From Halioglobus sp. (lineage in GTDB: Bacteria; Pseudomonadota; Gammaproteobacteria; Pseudomonadales; Halieaceae), in NCBI GenBank assembly GCA_029246385.1, contig JAQWNG010000038.1, forward strand, positions 1 to 55,093: a stretch of 55,093 bases of DNA. Reading direction: 5' to 3'. The position numbers were made by a program, and so were the translations under genes. The notes under the pieces are model-generated. The model was not told the DNA's origin. It worked only from the letters and a program-made list of their open reading frames with translations, and made no database searches. Positions 18,854 to 27,239 of the stretch are shown here, piece by piece. The stretch's first letter is position 1, and each line of letters starts with the position of its first letter.

Positions 18854-20575
18854 TTATTTTTCTCTAATGCCGTCCAAAAAAGATTCTAAGCGAATATTCA
18901 ATTTTTCACGTGAGCAGTACTTATATTGGCTTTCCCAGGCGCGCTGAGCCATCGAGCTGTAAGTCTCAGGGTTTTGTGTTGCGATCTCATAGCTCTCTAG
19001 ATAAGCCGCGTGGAGCGATTCCCAGCTAGGCCTATACCATAGCGTCGTAAAAATTTGTTGTGGGTCGTGCGGCCAATAATGTGGTTCCGGGCTAGACGCC
19101 ACAATAAAGGAATTACCTTCATTCACGTAATCAGCCATTGCTGTGTTATCCGGCGCAATGGCGGGAATTCCGCATGACATATACTCCATGAGTGGCAGGC
19201 ATTGTCCTTCACTTCGCGATGAGTTCACGATGTAGCTAGTAGCGGCGATGAGAGATTCGTACTCATCAGGTTGTAAATAGCCATGAATGACGACTACCCT
19301 GCACTTGAATGGATGCAGTTGGCATAAAAGTGAGAATACATCTTCAAGGTAACCGGACATATCCTTATAGGTCATCTTAAAAATCAGTGTGACATCTTTT
19401 TGCTCACGAAACGCGAGGCAGAACGCCGTTAAGATGTCTTCCCAGTTTTTTCTGCCATCTCTGGGGTTAAAAATGCTGGTATAGACGACGCCATTTAGGT
19501 CTATGCGATGTTCTAAAATATTTTCTTTTGGTTGCTCGTTGGGGTTCACAGTTTTCAGGTCTAGGCTTTCTATAGATATACTACCCAGGCCGATACCGAT
19601 TGTGCGAGGGTCAGTAGGAGTGCGGTTGGCCGATAAGTCAATATTACTAAATGAGATAAAGTTACTCGGCTGCGCGACATCTAATTCAAATTCTTGTTCA
19701 GACATTTCAGCCTTTGGCTTCAATATTACACGCAACTCCCCTAGTTTGAATTCAATAGCACGGCCTACATTTTTACCATAGCCATTGACGGCGATCTTCA
19801 GCCTGATTTTTCCTGAAACGACACTTGGTAACATAATCCAGGGGTTATTTGTTTTTGACCAGGCGCCCCATGGCTCGGCTGGGTAGAAGCCTACCATCCA
19901 TACATTGGGATTGCTTTCACCAAACTCTATATGAATGTTGTTGGACATCCCTGCGCTGGTGACTTCATCAGAAAACGGGCGCGCTATATGTTTTGACGGT
20001 GCAATACTTTCTGAGTCTATAGCGAAGTCGTAGCTGTCGATCACGGTTGTTTGAAATGTAATCGAGCAGCCCTTGACGGCCTTTCTAATGTTCGCCTGAC
20101 CTCTGAGGGTTTCACAGGAATCCCACAGAGGCGCGGGTATGCTTTCAATAGCAAAGTCCGGATCTGTTTCTTGCATGTCACGCTTAACAACCTGCTTAGC
20201 ATATGAGGAGTGAGTCAATGCTTGGCCAAAATGGCTAAGTGCATTGCACCAGCTGTCTTTAGGGTCACTGATAAACTCCCGATTAGGAATGCTTGAGTAT
20301 TCCCAAGCGAATACAGGAATGACCGGGCAGGGGAGGTCATAGGGAATTTTATGTGGAGGTGCAAATGCGAGCAGGTAGCATTGAACGCCGCTACTTATAG
20401 ACTGTTTACATTCTTCGGTGAACGTCTTGTCAAGGCTGTCGACTACTTGCACAGAACCCACATGCTCGAGCAATGGCAAGTATGCTTTCAGTACGAAGTA
20501 GTAGCTGTAATCGGCATCGCCCAGGCGTGCCTCGATGGTTGAATCTGTGACTTCTGAGTAGCAGTAGAAGAGCAT
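18854..20575 (-). CDS. Glycosyltransferase with an inserted WGxWS module (paralogue 1)
   Basis: A 573-residue protein built exactly like its downstream neighbour: N-terminal half starting MLFYCYSEVTDSTIEARLG, a beta-rich insert with GFYPAEPWGAWS and GYGKNVGRAIEFKLG, then the donor half GVVYTSIFNPRDGRKNWED and E-x7-E in SEGQCLPLMEYM. The GRKNWED and TAMADYV blocks are nearly identical between the two, while the inserts have diverged more, suggesting different acceptors or donors after duplication. The ATG at 20575 has only a weak ribosome binding site. The 228 bases upstream hold no gene and probably a promoter. Cytoplasmic, peripheral-membrane action is expected. Confidence 0.82.
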   Translation of the reverse strand: MLFYCYSEVTDSTIEARLGDADYSYYFVLKAYLPLLEHVGSVQVVDSLDKTFTEECKQSISSGVQCYLLAFAPPHKIPYDLPCPVIPVFAWEYSSIPNREFISDPKDSWCNALSHFGQALTHSSYAKQVVKRDMQETDPDFAIESIPAPLWDSCETLRGQANIRKAVKGCSITFQTTVIDSYDFAIDSESIAPSKHIARPFSDEVTSAGMSNNIHIEFGESNPNVWMVGFYPAEPWGAWSKTNNPWIMLPSVVSGKIRLKIAVNGYGKNVGRAIEFKLGELRVILKPKAEMSEQEFELDVAQPSNFISFSNIDLSANRTPTDPRTIGIGLGSISIESLDLKTVNPNEQPKENILEHRIDLNGVVYTSIFNPRDGRKNWEDILTAFCLAFREQKDVTLIFKMTYKDMSGYLEDVFSLLCQLHPFKCRVVVIHGYLQPDEYESLIAATSYIVNSSRSEGQCLPLMEYMSCGIPAIAPDNTAMADYVNEGNSFIVASSPEPHYWPHDPQQIFTTLWYRPSWESLHAAYLESYEIATQNPETYSSMAQRAWESQYKYCSREKLNIRLESFLDGIREK

Positions 20576-20803
20576 GTAATTATTCTCATCCCCTAGAGGT
20601 CCGAATTATACACAGATTGGCACTTACGAACACTATAACATGGGGTGTTGTAATGAGTTTCATAATCATGCATTCAGCAATAGTCTGGAGTTCAAGTGGC
20701 GCCAAGTGACACTTGTAGCAGCATCATAAATCACTAATTAAGCGAATGTGGCTTAAGAGTAATTGGGAGACGTTAGTTCAAACGCCTCTCGCACAAATAT
20801 GCC

Positions 20804-21676
20804 CTAGATGAACTCATCTAGTCCCCAAAATTTAGCTGGCTTATTATAGAAGTCTAAAAACTTTAAGCTATCGGGCACTATTTCTTTCTGGAAGATTTCA
20901 TGCGAATGAGGGTCCCATTGCAGAGCGGATTTTCCAAAAGCTCGCCTCAATCCGAGTGGTGCAAATATACGATCTTGCTCCGCTCCCTGAAGCTTTGACA
21001 GCCATTTACCAGTATATCTTTTGGTGCGCAAAAAACGGTAAAGGCGCGTGTCGTAAAGCTTTTTTTCACCGGTGTTGAGGTTGACGATTTTTTCTGCAAT
21101 TAGCTTGTCGGGTTTCAGGCCAATATGTGCTAGGCAACGATTGAGGGTCTCTGTATTGTCTGATTTTAGATCTTCTAAGAAGATGACAAGTATTTTATTG
21201 TCACCAAATACCCTCCTATAGACCGATATACGATCCCAAAATAGGGTGTCTTTGATCATCTGGGGATAGGCCTGCAAGCAATCACTTAGACCATAGGGCA
21301 CGTTTAGACCAAAAGTAACCCCACTATGATGCATTTCACGATAGCTTGATTCAATTCTGGTTCGTGGGTCGCGTGCGATAAAAATGAAGCGGCACTCGGG
21401 GTTGTTTTCAAATATTCTATGGGCCGAAATTTCTTCGCGGAGATAGCCTGTATAGTCGGTGCTTCCGTCACCCTTTAGCTGCCCCAGTGACGCCGCCGAA
21501 TAGTGGTCATCGTAGCAAGTGTGCTGTGTTTCGAAGCTTTTATGGGAGAAGTACCAGGGCTCTTTGATTGGCGGTATGTAAACATCTGGATGGAGATCTA
21601 AAAGAGCGCAAAGTGTAGTCGTACCGCACTTGCTAAAGCCTGGTACGATGAAGTCAATTTTAACTGACGTTGGCAC
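20804..21676 (-). CDS. PAPS-dependent sulfotransferase
   Basis: A protein of about 290 residues that should transfer sulfate from PAPS to a sugar hydroxyl. The 5'-phosphosulfate loop is visible as VPGFSKCGTTTLCALL near the N-terminus and the 3'-phosphate motif as FIFIARDPRTRIESSYREM. DLHPDVYIPPIKEPWYFS is typical of heparan-sulfate/NodH-like family members. A longer frame opens at a TTG at 21694. I prefer the GTG at 21676 because AGGA lies six bases upstream, and this still overlaps the end of the methyltransferase gene by 17 bases, implying coupling. PAPS synthesis genes are not in the window. Confidence 0.88.
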   Translation of the reverse strand: MPTSVKIDFIVPGFSKCGTTTLCALLDLHPDVYIPPIKEPWYFSHKSFETQHTCYDDHYSAASLGQLKGDGSTDYTGYLREEISAHRIFENNPECRFIFIARDPRTRIESSYREMHHSGVTFGLNVPYGLSDCLQAYPQMIKDTLFWDRISVYRRVFGDNKILVIFLEDLKSDNTETLNRCLAHIGLKPDKLIAEKIVNLNTGEKKLYDTRLYRFLRTKRYTGKWLSKLQGAEQDRIFAPLGLRRAFGKSALQWDPHSHEIFQKEIVPDSLKFLDFYNKPAKFWGLDEFI

Positions 21677-22451
21677 TTTTTTTCCTAGCGACAATCATCT
21701 GACTTCTGGGGATAGCTTGATCCAGCGCGGCACGCATTTTCGCGCCGTTGGGGTGGCGAAGCGCTTCCTCCCATGTCTGTGTCCATAAATAGGTGGCTGG
21801 CTGTGCATTCTCTGTCAGTGTTTCTCCAGGCTGAGCAGTAGCCCATTTGAGCAGATAAAATATAGACCAGAAACCCGAGAGGTATTCGTGTCTGACCACT
21901 TCAAGCCCGCATTTGTCGGCCAACTCTTCAAAGTCATCGGAAGTAAAAATTTGAATGTGGTTTGGCTCCTGAAAATACACGGCGGGCGCGAGGTCTTTAA
22001 CGATATTCTCACCACGCGCATCCGGTACAGTCAGGACATAGGTTGTGTCGCGGTGGCCTAACCGAACGATTTCTCGCAGGACTTTTTCAGGATCACGGAC
22101 GTGCTCGAGTACTTCCGTGCTAATTACAAGATCGGCATATTCATCTGGTAATGGTATCGGATCACATTCAGAGACGATCCCTTTAATTTTCCCTGTTGCA
22201 GTATTTTTGAGCCGTTCCTCTAATGCCCGCACCTTATTTTCCTGCATATCGACAAACGTAACATCGGCGCCCTGGTCGCTACAGAACTTTGCATATCCGC
22301 CGTCGCCACAGCCGATGTCGACTACTTGCATCCCGCGCTTAATGATGACGCCGGAGACTAGCTCACCCGTCTGACCGTTGCACCAGCCGCCCATTTGTCG
22401 GTCAGCCACGCCAACCCCTATAGCGCTTGATTTAATGTCTTTAGGACCCAC
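21660..22451 (-). CDS. SAM-dependent methyltransferase (class I)
   Basis: A 263-residue cytoplasmic methyltransferase. Motif I is MQVVDIGCGDGGYAKF, the acidic post-I residue is in VTFVDMQENK, and STEVLEHVRDPEKVLREI matches the Methyltransf_11 core. The GTG start at 22451 has AGGAG on the minus strand eight bases upstream. The gene overlaps the sulfotransferase downstream. In polysaccharide loci such enzymes often O-methylate a sugar, for example capping a rhamnan chain, or act on an intermediate. The sequence alone does not say which. Confidence 0.88.
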   Translation of the reverse strand: MGPKDIKSSAIGVGVADRQMGGWCNGQTGELVSGVIIKRGMQVVDIGCGDGGYAKFCSDQGADVTFVDMQENKVRALEERLKNTATGKIKGIVSECDPIPLPDEYADLVISTEVLEHVRDPEKVLREIVRLGHRDTTYVLTVPDARGENIVKDLAPAVYFQEPNHIQIFTSDDFEELADKCGLEVVRHEYLSGFWSIFYLLKWATAQPGETLTENAQPATYLWTQTWEEALRHPNGAKMRAALDQAIPRSQMIVARKKSANVS

Positions 22452-22844
22452 AGAATTCTCCTAGTCTTGAGCGCAAGTAACATGCTGAAGTCATGAACGT
22501 TGGAAGCCAGATAAGCGGGTGCTTATCGCAACGTTAGAGCTATCAGAATATTAACAAGTCTTTTTTAGTATTCACTTTATTATCGAAATATCCATGCCGA
22601 CTTAGTGTGACACAAAGTGGCTGCATAATACAGAAATGAAGGACATGAACAGATTCGGCTGTAGTTTGTGTTTATTGCTTGCGGACTCGGCCTGAATCAG
22701 ACGGTATTTTAGCGCAAGCCTCTTGATTGAAAATCTATTTTGACTATTTCCGGGACGCGGATAGTTGACCATTTGTAGCGCGGCACTGCCCAAGAGTCAG
22801 TAGTGAAATGTGGCCGTCGTACAACGTCAGACCTTTTGTAAACA
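22452..22844. other. Intergenic region upstream of the methyltransferase gene
   Basis: No convincing gene is seen in 393 bases. A perfect hairpin ATAAGC-GGGT-GCTTAT lies at 22511-22526, inside the presumed leader of the methyltransferase-sulfotransferase operon. Two short open frames on the minus strand (about 60 codons each) match nothing I know and overlap each other. Confidence 0.5.
22511..22526. repeat. Perfect 6-bp inverted repeat in a leader region
   Basis: ATAAGC (22511-22516) and GCTTAT (22521-22526) flank GGGT, 60 bases upstream of the methyltransferase start on the minus strand. It may be an operator or leader hairpin; there is no T-run. Confidence 0.35.
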
Positions 22845-23993
22845 TTAGATAGAGCTGTGTGTTTTCCTTTTGGATAACGCAATGCCGGCATCCCTCATAG
22901 GGGTTTCTATAAAACGATAACTCAGATCTGCAAATATGAATGGGAGGAGTAGGCCTATCAATACAAAGAAAAAAAGTGAAGCCCCATCAGGCTGTTGGCG
23001 CGCGAAAATCAAGTAGGACATTTCCCGCGTGATAAAAAACGCCGGTATATGTGCTAGATATAATGCGAAGGATCTGCTCCCTATCCAACATAAAAGATTA
23101 CGAATACGACCCTTATTTACCAGTACATTGCGATCGCATGATGCGAAAGCGATGACTATTAGCCCTAATGCCGCTGCATATTTAAATTTAGACATTGATA
23201 GAATTTCACTCGATAATTGTCCCAAGGTGATAAACATCAATCCAATACAGCCATAGCAGATGAGACGAATGATATTAGGACTGGTGTTGGCGACTAAGAC
23301 GTTAAAACGCTGGTAGGGCTTTGTGTTTAAACACTGTGAAAAAAGCACACCCATGAGCAGTCCCTCATATCGAAATCCGAAATGATAACTTATTATGTAC
23401 AGTTTATAGGCAAGTAAAATCGCGAGTACGGGTAATGCGAATCGCCTGAAAACAAGCATGACTAAAGGCAGTGCAATGTAAAACTGTTCCTCGAGAGATA
23501 AACTCCAATACACGAAGCTAGCCCCATATTCTTCGCGCATGAAGGTTTGCTCAAATCGATAATTAGCGAATTGAAATACACCCGCAATAGTTGCGTCAAT
23601 ATTTGCATTAACGGATCCAAATACTCCAGAAGAATTGAAAAAATAAGTTGCAAGCAGGGTTATTAAAAGCCAGGTCCAAGCTAATGGATAAATTCTAAAA
23701 GCACGGCGAATGAAAAATGATTTGGTGGTGGTGAAATGTGTATGGGGTTCAGAAAAATCCATTTTGCTGACATAGCTTCTCCCGATGACAAACCCCGAAA
23801 TGACAAAAAAGAGATCCACGCCGGCACCTCCGTTAAACATATGCGTGAAGTCTCGTAGCCAGATTGGCGACTTAGTGACCAGGTTTCCGACAGCGTGATG
23901 AGCAATTACGCTTAGGACCGCTATTGCTCTAAGAATTTCGATGTCGCTATTTATTTTCCGACTGTGCATCGTTTGAACGCCATTATCCATCAT
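22845..23993 (-). CDS. Acyltransferase 3 family membrane O-acyltransferase
   Basis: A 382-residue polytopic membrane protein, the second of this family in the locus. The R-x10-H signature is R22 and H33 in LRAIAVLSVIAHHAVGN. GVDLFFVISGFVIGRSYV and WSLSLEEQFYIALPLVML follow, then about ten hydrophobic helices. It ends in a short basic tail. It shares only the family frame with the protein at 15763-17022, so the two probably modify different positions or sugars. It is first in the minus-strand block, and its two adjacent ATG codons sit inside a 14-base palindrome. Confidence 0.88.
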   Translation of the reverse strand: MMDNGVQTMHSRKINSDIEILRAIAVLSVIAHHAVGNLVTKSPIWLRDFTHMFNGGAGVDLFFVISGFVIGRSYVSKMDFSEPHTHFTTTKSFFIRRAFRIYPLAWTWLLITLLATYFFNSSGVFGSVNANIDATIAGVFQFANYRFEQTFMREEYGASFVYWSLSLEEQFYIALPLVMLVFRRFALPVLAILLAYKLYIISYHFGFRYEGLLMGVLFSQCLNTKPYQRFNVLVANTSPNIIRLICYGCIGLMFITLGQLSSEILSMSKFKYAAALGLIVIAFASCDRNVLVNKGRIRNLLCWIGSRSFALYLAHIPAFFITREMSYLIFARQQPDGASLFFFVLIGLLLPFIFADLSYRFIETPMRDAGIALSKRKTHSSI

Positions 23994-24001
23994 GCATGAT
24001 G
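23988..24001. promoter_or_regulatory. 14-base perfect palindrome over an acyltransferase start codon
   Basis: CATCATGCATGATG is its own reverse complement and covers the ATG-ATG start of the gene at 22845-23993. A second inverted repeat, AGCTTT-A-AAAGCT, lies at 24015-24027. Together they could be a repressor site or a hairpin that hides the start codon. Confidence 0.3.
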
Positions 24002-24027
24002 TGTATGTTAGGCTAGCTTTAAAAGCT

Positions 24028-24458
24028 GAGCTTGTTATTCTAAATCGAGCTTAAGCAGTCGAGTGAACAGCTGATAAACCCTGTTGCTTTGGTCTATAGT
24101 AGCTCTTTCGTGCCGCTGGCAACAATGGTGCTAAGTAGCCTGATCTACAATAGAGGCCTGTGGCTATGTCAGCGCCACTTCATGGCAATTTATCGTAAGT
24201 GTGTAAAGACTCGTAAGTCGTCTACGGGTATCCGAAAGAGATTGTGGAAGGCATGGAAGTTCGACTGCCTCAGGGGCGTCCTAAGTGGAAAACGTAGTCT
24301 CAAGCCTTTTTTGCTTCCGGCCGCACTGTATTGTGAGCTGGTAGTAATGCGATTAAACTGCACACTACGTATCGCTATTTATTTTGAAATTCCTTAAGTT
24401 GAATATCGTATCACGAACCTTCGGCATATTGTTCGGCCGGCTTAAGAGCAGCATTAAT
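24028..24458. other. Region between divergent acyltransferase and glycosyltransferase genes
   Basis: About 430 bases without a gene I can name. A plus-strand open frame (24089-24397) has no ribosome binding site. Its stretch with RKRLWKAWKFDCLRGVLSG faintly resembles the basic linker of some rhamnosyltransferases, so it may be a remnant, but this is weak. The promoter of the downstream glycosyltransferase should lie here. Confidence 0.4.
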
Positions 24459-25541
24459 ATGTTAGATGACAGTCTTGGTGGGCCTGAAATAAAGACAATT
24501 GCAGTTTGTTCTGCACAGGTGCCATTTTTTTCGGGTGGGGCGGAGATACTCGTGGAAGCGCTGATTTTCGAACTCAGGCAGAGAGGGTATGAGGTTGAGC
24601 ACATAAATATACCTTACAAGTGGTACCCGCATAGCCAGCTTTTGGACATTATGAATTTTTGGAAAAAGTTGGATTTGAGCGAATCTAATGGGAAAAAAAT
24701 TGATCTCGTCATCGCGACTAAATTCCCTTCATATTTTATTCAACACCCCCGAAAAGTGCTGTGGCTGGTACATCAATATCGACAGATGTATGACCTCCTT
24801 GATTCGCAGTACACAGCCTTCAATCTGCGTAAGCGCAAGGATAGAAAGCTACGCGATCAGTTTGTAGCTATGGATACTGAGGCGCTTGCTGGGTACGGAC
24901 ATCGATTTACAATTGCAAAGAACACGGCTTCTCGTTTACAGAACTACAATGGATTGGCTTCCAAGGTTCTGTACCATCCGCCTCGATTGGTTGGTCGTTA
25001 CGAGAATAGGGGCTACGAGGACTACATTTTGTCTGTCGGCCGGTTAGACAAGCTCAAGCGGATTGATGCTTTGATAAGTGCTCTACCCTACGTAGACGAT
25101 AAGATTAAATGCATGATAGCCGGAGCCGGACCTGAGAGAGAGTCGCTAGAGAAGTTGGCGAGGAAGTTGAAAGTGTCGGATCGGGTGGAGTTTCTGGGAT
25201 ATGTTTCTGACGAAGCGCTTATCGGGCTATACGGCAGCAGTTCGGCCGTCTATTTCGCCCCTTTAGATGAGGATTATGGATACATTACTTTGGAGGCTTT
25301 TCTGTCTCAAAAGCCCGTAATCACCGCTGTGGATGCAGGCGGTCCTTTAGAATTTGTTGCTCATGACGTCAACGGGTTGATTTTGCCCAGCCTTGTGCCT
25401 CAAGAGTTGGGACAAAACATTGAGAGTTTAATTTTTGACAAGCCATTGTGCGCTGAAATGGGGCGATCTGGGTTTGACAGTATAAAGGATATCATGTGGG
25501 ATCCGGTTATAGAGGCGCTAGTGGGAGGCGCATCGAGGTAG
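24459..25541 (+). CDS. Glycosyltransferase, GT4 family (paralogue of 11261-12304)
   Basis: About 360 residues from the ATG at 24459. The frame stays open back to a TTG at 24384, which would add 25 residues, but neither start has a strong ribosome binding site. The fold begins at IKTIAVCSAQVPFFSGGAEI. The donor half shows YILSVGRLDKLKRIDALI, AGAGPERESLEKLA and the E-x7-E motif within PLDEDYGYITLEAF. It closely follows the sequence pattern of the glycosyltransferase at 11261, including the PYKWYPHSQLLD acceptor segment, so it arose by duplication. It probably adds a related sugar in the same polymer. Confidence 0.88.
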   Translation: MLDDSLGGPEIKTIAVCSAQVPFFSGGAEILVEALIFELRQRGYEVEHINIPYKWYPHSQLLDIMNFWKKLDLSESNGKKIDLVIATKFPSYFIQHPRKVLWLVHQYRQMYDLLDSQYTAFNLRKRKDRKLRDQFVAMDTEALAGYGHRFTIAKNTASRLQNYNGLASKVLYHPPRLVGRYENRGYEDYILSVGRLDKLKRIDALISALPYVDDKIKCMIAGAGPERESLEKLARKLKVSDRVEFLGYVSDEALIGLYGSSSAVYFAPLDEDYGYITLEAFLSQKPVITAVDAGGPLEFVAHDVNGLILPSLVPQELGQNIESLIFDKPLCAEMGRSGFDSIKDIMWDPVIEALVGGASR

Positions 25542-25725
25542 ATGCGGCGCAGGTAAGTTCAATAAAGAATTAGTTTCTTAAGAGCTGGGAAGTTTGCATC
25601 GCCTGCTTTCTGTAACGTCAGGATGATTGTTAGCTGAGTTTTGATGTGCGGTCAACCACGACGTATAAAATGTGCTAGGGTGACCCTCAGTTTTCTAATG
25701 TAAGTCGTTGAGGATATTAATAAAT

Positions 25726-26895
25726 ATGAGTTCCTCGTTAGTTTATTTGCATATACCAAAGTCGGCGGGCAGTTCACATCGCGGGTACCTACGTAAGGTA
25801 TTTGGTGAGGACGCCTTGTTTTGGTATGGACTTCATTCTGAGGCAAAAAGGTTCAACTCTGATGAATTGGGCGCGTCTTTTGTGTTGGGCGGGCATCGCC
25901 CTTTGTCGTTCTATCCCCGTTCATTGGATGCGCTGTATACATCGGTCGTTCGGGATCCGGTAGAACGTGCTGTCTCATTCTTTAATTATTGTATAGACGA
26001 GGGGGGAGCCGTCAGTGGAGCTTGGCATGAGCAGAGACAGAAGGAGATAATTAAATGGCAGAAAAAGGGCATTGACTCATCTAGTTTGTCTAGGTCGATA
26101 GAGCGTTGTAAACCCTTTCGTAAGATGGTCTCTAATTTGCAGTGTAGCTATTTATCCCGATACGAGCCGACCTTTGAGGGTGTCCTTAAAACGCTTGAGG
26201 AAGAAAGCATGGTGATTGGAGTGTTTGACAAGCTTCCTCTTTTTAATGATTTCCTAAAGACAGAACTTAACTTTCCTATAGATAATCGCGTGCGGTCAAA
26301 CGTAGGGCGTGAGGGATACTCTTCGGATATTTTCAATGAAGTTGGAGTTGCGAGCCTGATTCGTAGTGTCAATATAGAAGACCAACTTCTTTATGACTTT
26401 GTTCGTTTTGCGCGAGGGGGCCTTTATGTGGGTGCAAATAATATCGATGCTGTAAGGAAAAAAATTCCCACAGGCGGGCATCGTAGTAATTCTAGCAGTG
26501 GTATTCCCTTGAGCCAGAATAAAGTCCAGCTTTTCAATAAAGGTTTTTTGCAGGTGCTTGATGACGGTACTGTGCACGCTGCTTTGGCCATTAATAACGC
26601 TGAGAAAGAACCACTAATATTCTCTAAACCCTGCGAAAATTCTTGCGCAGTTGGCTGGCTGGTAAGAGGCGAGACCGGCGCCCAGATCGAGGGCCTGCGC
26701 GGCATTGTCGAAATAGAGAAGACGATCCAAGCAGGAAAAATAAAAATACTATCTTTTTCTTTTAACGTAGACCGCCTGAAGCTGCAAAATAATGCCCAAG
26801 TTTCCGTTGAATTCTCTATCGTTAATGCCGGTGTCTGGCTAAATCAGAAGTATCCGATGAGTTCCGCTACATCGGTACTGTTTTTAACTACCTGA
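25726..26895 (+). CDS. Sulfotransferase with extra C-terminal beta-rich domain
   Basis: A protein of 389 residues from the ATG at 25726; the frame opens at a TTG 18 bases earlier. The phosphosulfate-binding loop is YLHIPKSAGSSHRGYL at residues 7-22 and the second PAPS motif is SVVRDPVERAVSFFNY near residue 75, the pattern of the Sulfotransfer_2 family. Residues of about 265-389 form an additional domain rich in alternating hydrophobic residues (LQVLDDGTVHAALAINN, VSVEFSIVNAGVWL) that is not part of the catalytic fold and may bind the polysaccharide. It is the last gene of the locus. A degenerate copy of its first 65 codons is at 9854-10090. Confidence 0.82.
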   Translation: MSSSLVYLHIPKSAGSSHRGYLRKVFGEDALFWYGLHSEAKRFNSDELGASFVLGGHRPLSFYPRSLDALYTSVVRDPVERAVSFFNYCIDEGGAVSGAWHEQRQKEIIKWQKKGIDSSSLSRSIERCKPFRKMVSNLQCSYLSRYEPTFEGVLKTLEEESMVIGVFDKLPLFNDFLKTELNFPIDNRVRSNVGREGYSSDIFNEVGVASLIRSVNIEDQLLYDFVRFARGGLYVGANNIDAVRKKIPTGGHRSNSSSGIPLSQNKVQLFNKGFLQVLDDGTVHAALAINNAEKEPLIFSKPCENSCAVGWLVRGETGAQIEGLRGIVEIEKTIQAGKIKILSFSFNVDRLKLQNNAQVSVEFSIVNAGVWLNQKYPMSSATSVLFLTT

Positions 26896-27239
26896 CTACT
26901 CAACCCTTTGTCCTCACGCAGCCCACCGTCGAATGTGAATGTCGACGGAGTCGATATTAGTTGTATTTTTGTATTTGGACCGAACCTAAGTATCGCGCAG
27001 AAAAGTTTGGCGTTTCAAGCGTAGGTATTTCTATCGTTGTAAAAAAATATCCACAGTGCGTCAAGATTTCTGTCATATCAACGTGAAATTCTTTGTAAAT
27101 TGAGTTACGCAGAACCTGTATTAGGCCTTCGATTAAGCAGAAGATTAAAGCCAGCAACGATGAGACCTTTCCAATATGGGTTTGCAAAGCACCACGGCGG
27201 AAGGACTCGACTCCAACTGGCACCTTAATGGTTATTACA
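26896..27239. other. Intergenic region after the sulfotransferase
   Basis: This stretch of 344 bases holds the 3' ends of two converging genes. A 7-bp hairpin lies at 26926-26948. A minus-strand open frame (26957-27223, GTG start, 88 codons) matches no family I know and has no supporting signal, so I do not call it. Confidence 0.45.
26926..26948 (+). terminator. Hairpin after the sulfotransferase gene
   Basis: CCGTCGA (26926-26932) pairs perfectly with TCGACGG (26942-26948) around a 9-base loop, 30 bases after the stop. There is no T-run, so any termination would be Rho-aided or weak. Confidence 0.35.

Noticed and set aside
22602-22891. Two overlapping short minus-strand frames between methyltransferase and acyltransferase
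   Set aside because: They overlap each other, one runs into the acyltransferase gene, and neither resembles a known protein.
26957-27223. Minus-strand open frame of 88 codons downstream of the EamA gene
   Set aside because: It matches no family I know, starts with GTG without a convincing ribosome binding site and lies between convergent gene ends.
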